DNA from: JBEBGV01 sp040081265
GTDB lineage: Bacteria > Acidobacteriota > Vicinamibacteria > Vicinamibacterales > UBA2999
Direction of reading: 5' to 3'
NCBI GenBank assembly: GCA_040081265.1
Contig: JBEBGV010000110.1
Location: 1 to 9,717, forward strand
DNA: 9,717 nucleotides
Every line of letters begins with the position of its first letter. Positions within the stretch are counted from its first letter, which is position 1. A model generated the notes under the pieces. It had not been told where the DNA came from. It did not search any database and saw only the letters and a list, made by a program, of their open reading frames with translations. Below are positions 5,470 to 9,717 of the stretch, piece after piece. The position numbers and the translations under genes are program-made.

Positions 5470-8318
5470 ATTCCGCATTCGTCGGCGGTGAAGAACTTCT
5501 CGTCCTCCAGGCGCGGCTTCATGAACACTTCGCCCGCCTCTCGCAGCAGAGGGAGGGGCGATTGCCAGTCTTTGCGCTCGAACACGGCCTGAGTGAAGGC
5601 GAGGTTGACCTGCTCGCCAAAGCGGTGCGCTGGTCTGTGCGCCGGGGAACGCGGTTGTCCAAAACGCCCCTACCTCTCGTGGTGTACGCGGCCGAAGCAG
5701 GCTATTCATATGACGGTGGAGAGTTCTGGGAAAGTTTCGCTTCCAAGACCCCTGGTTGGCTGCAGAACGGCGATCGCTCACTGGTCCGGAGAAGCTTCGA
5801 GCAATTCGCCAAAGAGTTTGGTGGGGCGCGGCCGACAGGGGCGTGGGCTCGGCAATTTTCGATTATCTGTTGGCCGATCCTGCATGCAGTGCTACCCCGA
5901 ATTTTTCAGCGCCAGCTAGCTCGCGTCCTATATGAAAATCGATGGCGACTGTCGCCGGCGCTCATTGAGGATCCGCTTCGACTGGGCACGCTGATCGAGA
6001 CGTGGTCGTGGGGGGCGTCTGATCGATTTCGCAATCTCGCTCAAAACCGCGAACTACTTGGCCAGGTTGCGTCGGCGCTCTTGCTCCAGTCGAGTGAGTC
6101 CGCGGTGCATGCGCTTCTACCCCAAACCGTGGAGCGCGTGATCGTCGACTTGTCCGGCGAGCGCGATGCCAAACGCTGGCTCAAGGAAGCGTCACGATTT
6201 GCAACGAACACCGCTGCCCGAGGTTTTGCGCAATCTCCCGTCCGTACGACGGAGGGGGGGACGGATCGGTCCTTTCCAAAGCTAGATCCGGTCCTTAGCC
6301 TTCAGAAGCGCGGCCCGGGCTGGGCAGTAGTCGCCGAACTTCCGGACATTGGTCCCCTTGTCGAACGATTTCCGGAACTCGGCCGGGAACTTTCAACTCG
6401 TCGATGTTTCGTGGCTGGTAGAGCATTGCCGCTGCCGCGGTCGGCGCTTCTGTGGCCCGGCCAATCAGTTGAGTTCGACGAACACTTCGGATCGCAACCC
6501 TTTCTGCGCCTAGAAGGCTCCCCCGATCGGTGGACCCCAGTGCTGGGCGATTTCTGCCGGCTGCCCTCGGTGCCATGGTTGTTCCGAGTGCAGGATGGCG
6601 AGGGCACCCATGTTCTCGGCCGGTTCGTTCGCCCAGGCGCTAGGTACATTGTTGCGACCGAGGCTGGAACCTCGGGCCGGCCTGGAACCCACGGCACTAC
6701 GGGGCCGAACATCGGTCTGTCGTTCTATGAATTCTCAGTTCCCGACGGAGTCGATACCGCAGCTATTGCCGCGATCGAGAGCCTAGGTCTGTCGGTCCAA
6801 TCGACACTTGAGGCTTGGCCAGCGGGCATCTGCAATGCCGGCTGGGATGGTGTGGGTGCCGCCGTGTGGCTTGAAGGCGACCCAGTTCAGATTGGGATCG
6901 AAGCCGATCGCGCGCTTCGCCATCTAATCGTTTCCGTCGACGGGGATCCCTATCGCGTTTCCTGCGAGGGATCGGGGCCAACCTTCCTCGATCTTGGGTG
7001 TCTCGCACTTGGGATCCATTCGCTTCAAGTCGAAGCCTTTGACGAATTGCAGTTGACGCCGATAACGAAAGCCTCGATGCAAATTCAAATACGCACGAGG
7101 CAGGCACGCCCGATTACAGGATCGCTCCGGGAAGGCTTGGCACTTACGGTGGCGCCAATCTCTCCAATGCTGAATGAACTCCTGGAGGGTTCATGCTCGC
7201 TCAATTTGGTCGGTCCACCCGGGGCTCGACTTGACGTAACTGTATCCCTAGCCTCTGCCAGACGTGAGGTAGCCCTTGCAGAACTCAAGTTCAATGACAG
7301 ACTCCCAGTCGTTCCAAACTTGGTTGAAGACTGGGCTAGTCGGGTAACTCGCCAGGTTCGAGTGGACAAAGCCTTCGTACGAAGGATCGAAGAGGCCGAC
7401 CTCTGCACGGTGAGGTTCAGCCATCCCGACCTAGGTGCGGTCGAGCTTCGGGCTGAGCGGGAGTTCGCTCCTATCCGGCTCGCTTCTGGTATAGACCACG
7501 ATGGTCGCTTCGCCAGGCTGATCGACAATATGGATGGCCAAGTTGTTGCCTTGTCGTTCAGCACGGTTGAACATCCGGACCGGCCGCTAAAGGTCGACCG
7601 AAGTCAGGAGTTGCGGTTCAACGAACCTGGGTTGCTGACTGCGGCTGGTGGTGAGTTCGAGACTTCGCTGGTGTTAGTGCCGGACCGCGTTCGGGATTTT
7701 CGATCGATCGGGGCGGGTGGAAGCGAGATCCGCCTCGAGCGTTGGCCGAGGTCGGTGGAAAGTATCCGTCAGCTCTGCAACTTGGCGTATCGCTGGCGAC
7801 ATGCTTTGAAGCCTGACCTCGACGCGAGCCTTACTGTTACCAGGGTCCTTCGCGCAATCACTTGCGACGTCGCCGCTGGCGTGGGCGGACGATACTGGGC
7901 CGCCATCGAGCATCGGGTTGAACAACAGAGCATTCCTAGCTGGAAGTCCATACAGGAGGCGCTTGGGCATGGGCATCGACAGGCTCAAGCTATCCAGACT
8001 GTCCAACGCCGGCTCCCTCGACCGGCGAACATGTCGCAGCAGGACCTTGTCAGGGCGTTCGATGCGATCGCGGCAATGTCAATCGGAGAGCCGGTTTCGT
8101 CGGATCGGCTGGGTGCCGGCGAGTTCTGTCTTCGACTCGCGAGCCAGCCTGCCGCGACGGCGTTACTCGACGACATGGAATTCGACCGATTGGCGTTGAT
8201 TACGCTCGATCATCCGGTTCTCCTTCGTCTGGCGAGGTATGTGGTGTTGCAAGTGCATGAGGAGCGCCGCGCGACCGACGAGCACAACGAGGCCTTCGCG
8301 GGGTTGAGATGGGATTGA
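5460..8318 (+). CDS. Unrecognised large protein of the DruE-like operon (about 952 aa)
   Basis: The frame is open from GTG 5331, but the first 43 codons read as Cys-, Arg- and His-rich sequence unlike the rest and overlap another ORF. GTG 5460, preceded by GGGAAG at 5448-5453, is the better start. The N-terminal part has YAAEAGYSYDGGEFW (about residues 76-90), TPGW, and FSIICWPILHAVLP (about 133-146). Residues beyond about 260 look like beta-rich sequence with repeated Val/Leu/Glu strands, and the C-terminal 150 residues look helical. I see no ATPase, nuclease or methylase motif, signal peptide or clear membrane helix. The phrase of YAAE followed by YDGG-x-W resembles, from memory, the N-terminal region of large Druantia partners such as DruH; this is a weak impression. 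Its stop overlaps the next ATG by 10 bp. Position suggests a structural or targeting partner of the helicase. Confidence 0.8.
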   Translation: MSVDSAFVGGEELLVLQARLHEHFARLSQQREGRLPVFALEHGLSEGEVDLLAKAVRWSVRRGTRLSKTPLPLVVYAAEAGYSYDGGEFWESFASKTPGWLQNGDRSLVRRSFEQFAKEFGGARPTGAWARQFSIICWPILHAVLPRIFQRQLARVLYENRWRLSPALIEDPLRLGTLIETWSWGASDRFRNLAQNRELLGQVASALLLQSSESAVHALLPQTVERVIVDLSGERDAKRWLKEASRFATNTAARGFAQSPVRTTEGGTDRSFPKLDPVLSLQKRGPGWAVVAELPDIGPLVERFPELGRELSTRRCFVAGRALPLPRSALLWPGQSVEFDEHFGSQPFLRLEGSPDRWTPVLGDFCRLPSVPWLFRVQDGEGTHVLGRFVRPGARYIVATEAGTSGRPGTHGTTGPNIGLSFYEFSVPDGVDTAAIAAIESLGLSVQSTLEAWPAGICNAGWDGVGAAVWLEGDPVQIGIEADRALRHLIVSVDGDPYRVSCEGSGPTFLDLGCLALGIHSLQVEAFDELQLTPITKASMQIQIRTRQARPITGSLREGLALTVAPISPMLNELLEGSCSLNLVGPPGARLDVTVSLASARREVALAELKFNDRLPVVPNLVEDWASRVTRQVRVDKAFVRRIEEADLCTVRFSHPDLGAVELRAEREFAPIRLASGIDHDGRFARLIDNMDGQVVALSFSTVEHPDRPLKVDRSQELRFNEPGLLTAAGGEFETSLVLVPDRVRDFRSIGAGGSEIRLERWPRSVESIRQLCNLAYRWRHALKPDLDASLTVTRVLRAITCDVAAGVGGRYWAAIEHRVEQQSIPSWKSIQEALGHGHRQAQAIQTVQRRLPRPANMSQQDLVRAFDAIAAMSIGEPVSSDRLGAGEFCLRLASQPAATALLDDMEFDRLALITLDHPVLLRLARYVVLQVHEERRATDEHNEAFAGLRWD

Positions 8319-9406
8319 GAGTTGTCGACCGAGGAGAGATTTGTGATACGGCACTCGACATACTCGGGCTTACCGATGCGCCCGTCGACTTATCCTCGAC
8401 CGAAGCGTTAGCGGCTGCGGTACGAAGGGCCGCATCTGTTCATTGTCCCGTTTCCCGCCGGAGGCTGATGCGTCTTGTCGCCGAGCCCCTCCGGTCACTT
8501 GTCGAGGTTGACGCTGCCTTCGATGAACTGGTCTCCGAGACGGTTGAGCAACTCGTCGCGATCGGTGATCTTGTAGAGCGGCGTGTGGTTTCGGACGCCG
8601 CCCAGTTGGTCTTTCTCGGGATGCCTCGTTTCGTGAAGTTGAGCGAACACTCGGCTCTGCTCCTGGGGGCGCGTCCGGACGGCACCCCGATTCTGGACGA
8701 GGAGTTGATGCCTTTCGTTGAGTTGGAGTCTGGCGCACGATTCCTACGACTTCCAGACGATGCGTTGGAGACCGTCGAATCTGCCCTATCCGGGCAGGGA
8801 CTAGCGCAACTCTCCCGCGAGCAATGGTCACATCCGCCGCGGGTCGAGGACGTGGAGCAGTACCTGCAAGATCTGGCTCGTCGAGCAAAAGCCGGGGTCC
8901 GCGCCGGGATTATCGATGAGGCACAAGTATTCGACCCATCGACTCGGCCTTCGTATTACCGTGGCCGATGGACCACGTTTCAGGGCGTCGACGACGGGAT
9001 CGTCTTGCTCCGGCGTCCGCAGGCGTACGGAGCGGATCGTTGGTCCGTCGGTTGGGCAGCCAATGCGATCATTGAGACGCTTGTGGATCTCCCAATTGAT
9101 GCTAAGAGCCGAGCCTGCGACGAGGCTTGGCGAATCATGGCCGCGCTGGATAGGACCCGGAATCAGCCGTTGCCAGCCCGCGCACTTCCGGCCGCTCGTG
9201 GACGCGTCACCATCGACCTCTTTTCGCCGCCTCCTGCGTGGCTACATCGTCAACTTGTGACGCTCGGATATCCAGTAGTGCGGGGACGGGGTGCCCTCGT
9301 CTCGTACTCCATCAGAGAAGAGACGCAGGAGCACTTGCGCGGTTTGCTCACGGACATCATGTGGGTCAAGTGGATCCAACAAGAAGGTGAGCAGGATGGC
9401 ATTTGA
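8309..9406 (+). CDS. Unrecognised 365-aa protein encoded directly before the DruE-like helicase
   Basis: The ATG at 8309 overlaps the upstream stop by 10 bp and has a GGGG stretch 5 bases before it. Residues 1-110 look helical and could hold a winged-helix-like segment (SRRRLMRLVAEPLRSLVEVD, then IGDLVERRVV). The central part has FVELESGARFLRLP. The most distinctive part is SYYRGRWTTFQGVDDGIVL with LRRPQAYGADRW (about 215-245), followed by DEAWRIMAALD. No catalytic motif is visible. Being next to the helicase gene and overlapping it by 11 bp, it is probably an obligate partner. DruD in type I and DruG in type II hold the same position before druE, but I cannot confirm homology. Confidence 0.8.
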   Translation: MGLRVVDRGEICDTALDILGLTDAPVDLSSTEALAAAVRRAASVHCPVSRRRLMRLVAEPLRSLVEVDAAFDELVSETVEQLVAIGDLVERRVVSDAAQLVFLGMPRFVKLSEHSALLLGARPDGTPILDEELMPFVELESGARFLRLPDDALETVESALSGQGLAQLSREQWSHPPRVEDVEQYLQDLARRAKAGVRAGIIDEAQVFDPSTRPSYYRGRWTTFQGVDDGIVLLRRPQAYGADRWSVGWAANAIIETLVDLPIDAKSRACDEAWRIMAALDRTRNQPLPARALPAARGRVTIDLFSPPPAWLHRQLVTLGYPVVRGRGALVSYSIREETQEHLRGLLTDIMWVKWIQQEGEQDGI

Positions 9407-9717
9407 ATCGACGCCAACGATCGGCGAGACCATCGAGAGCGTGCGCTTCGCACTTCGGGATTACATCGAGGCGGCTTACCACATTGGACATCCCGGTGTT
9501 GTCGAGCAACGTCGCGTCTTACTCGATCGTGAGGGCGTGATTTTTCGGCGCCCGTACCTTGAGAGCACGCCGCGATACAAAGCAGATCGAACCTTCAATG
9601 CGCTGAATATTCCGGCAGCTGCGAAGGCTCTGCTTCAGGTGTTGGCTGACACTGCAGGCGGTAACGGCCGACTCGTCTTCGACCCACCGTACCTCCACCA
9701 GGCGTCGGCCCTTGAAG
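9396..9717 (+). CDS. druE: DruE-like DUF1998-family helicase, N-terminal fragment (cut by window edge)
   Basis: A frame opens at ATG 9396, overlapping the previous stop by 11 bp, with GGTGA at 9386-9390 as ribosome binding site, and runs 107 codons to the right edge without a stop. It reads IESVRFALRDYIEAAYHIG (residues 13-31), then EQRRVLLDREGVIFRRPYLE, STPRY, and FDPPYLHQASALE at the edge. This pattern (LRDYIEA-YHI, GVI-PYLESTPRY, PPY-HQ-AL) is what I remember from the N-termini of DruE, the hallmark Druantia superfamily 2 helicase of about 1,800-2,100 aa. The Walker A, DEAH and DUF1998 regions would lie outside the window, so helicase activity is inferred from the N-terminal match only. 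Another DUF1998 helicase such as the DISARM one is the main alternative. Confidence 0.7.
   Translation, partial: MAFESTPTIGETIESVRFALRDYIEAAYHIGHPGVVEQRRVLLDREGVIFRRPYLESTPRYKADRTFNALNIPAAAKALLQVLADTAGGNGRLVFDPPYLHQASALE

Larger units (their letters stand above)
399..9717. other. Druantia-like defence locus, two divergent operons (right end open)
   Basis: This is the span of all genes that I read as one defence locus. The left arm (minus) holds a GHKL ATPase, a DruA-like protein and a DUF3883 nuclease-like protein. The right arm (plus) holds a ribbon-helix-helix-like protein, a possible 51-aa ORF, two unrecognised proteins and the start of a DruE-like helicase. A DruA-like and a DruE-like protein in one locus is the link to Druantia. 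The other members do not match druB, druC, druD, druF, druG, druH or druM in a way I can confirm from memory. Tight gene packing and the sharp change from a housekeeping gene at the left edge support a horizontally acquired block. Whether both arms work as one system is inference. Confidence 0.6.

Noticed and set aside
7085..7564. Minus-strand 159-codon open frame
   Set aside because: It is antisense to the large operon protein and has the Ser/Arg-rich composition of a shadow frame.
8370..8888. Minus-strand 172-codon open frame
   Set aside because: It is antisense to the 365-aa gene, Arg/Pro-rich, and has no overlap or ribosome binding site logic with its neighbours.
399..9717. Restriction-modification or DISARM system
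   Set aside because: No methyltransferase motif (no DPPY/NPPY or PCQ motif in a methylase context), no SNF2 helicase and no phospholipase D protein are present; PPY in the DruE-like fragment is not in a methylase context.

Overview
The window looks like actinobacterial chromosomal DNA. It is GC-rich, several genes appear to use GTG starts, and the gene fragment at the left edge is an adenosine deaminase of the type common in actinobacteria. I cannot name the genus. That fragment (1-358, minus) is ordinary housekeeping DNA. Everything from about 399 to the right edge reads as one accessory locus. It has tightly packed, mostly overlapping genes in two divergent operons, and I interpret it as an anti-phage defence locus related to Druantia.

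Left operon (minus strand, 4916 down to 399): first a MORC-type GHKL ATPase (507 aa), then a large DruA-like protein with a DUF4338-type signature (about 660 aa), then a DUF3883 protein with a PD-(D/E)XK-like nuclease signature (314 aa). The first two genes overlap at a GTGA junction. The 73-bp gap before the third is almost filled by a possible 25-codon ORF. The operon ends 40 bp upstream of the adenosine deaminase gene on the same strand.

Divergent control region (4917-4991): a perfect TATAAT on the minus strand and a TACATT box on the plus strand both overlap a 12-bp perfect palindrome, and an inverted repeat lies beside them. The first plus-strand gene encodes a small protein with a ribbon-helix-helix-like pattern, so it is the natural candidate for a regulator acting here.

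Right operon (plus strand, 4992 to beyond 9717): the ribbon-helix-helix-like protein (109 aa), a possible 51-aa small protein (5314-5469), an unrecognised protein of about 950 aa, an unrecognised 365-aa protein, and the N-terminus of a protein that looks like the DruE DUF1998-family helicase, cut by the window edge. Neighbouring reading frames overlap by 8-11 bp all along this operon.

Working model (inference): the DruE-like helicase and the two proteins before it form a DNA-translocating core. The GHKL ATPase, DruA-like protein and DUF3883 nuclease form a second module for DNA clamping, sensing or cleavage. DruA-like and DruE-like proteins together point to Druantia, but this gene set and the divergent layout match none of the three Druantia types I know, so it may be a variant or a composite. 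No DNA methyltransferase, CRISPR array, tRNA, transposase or integrase was seen.
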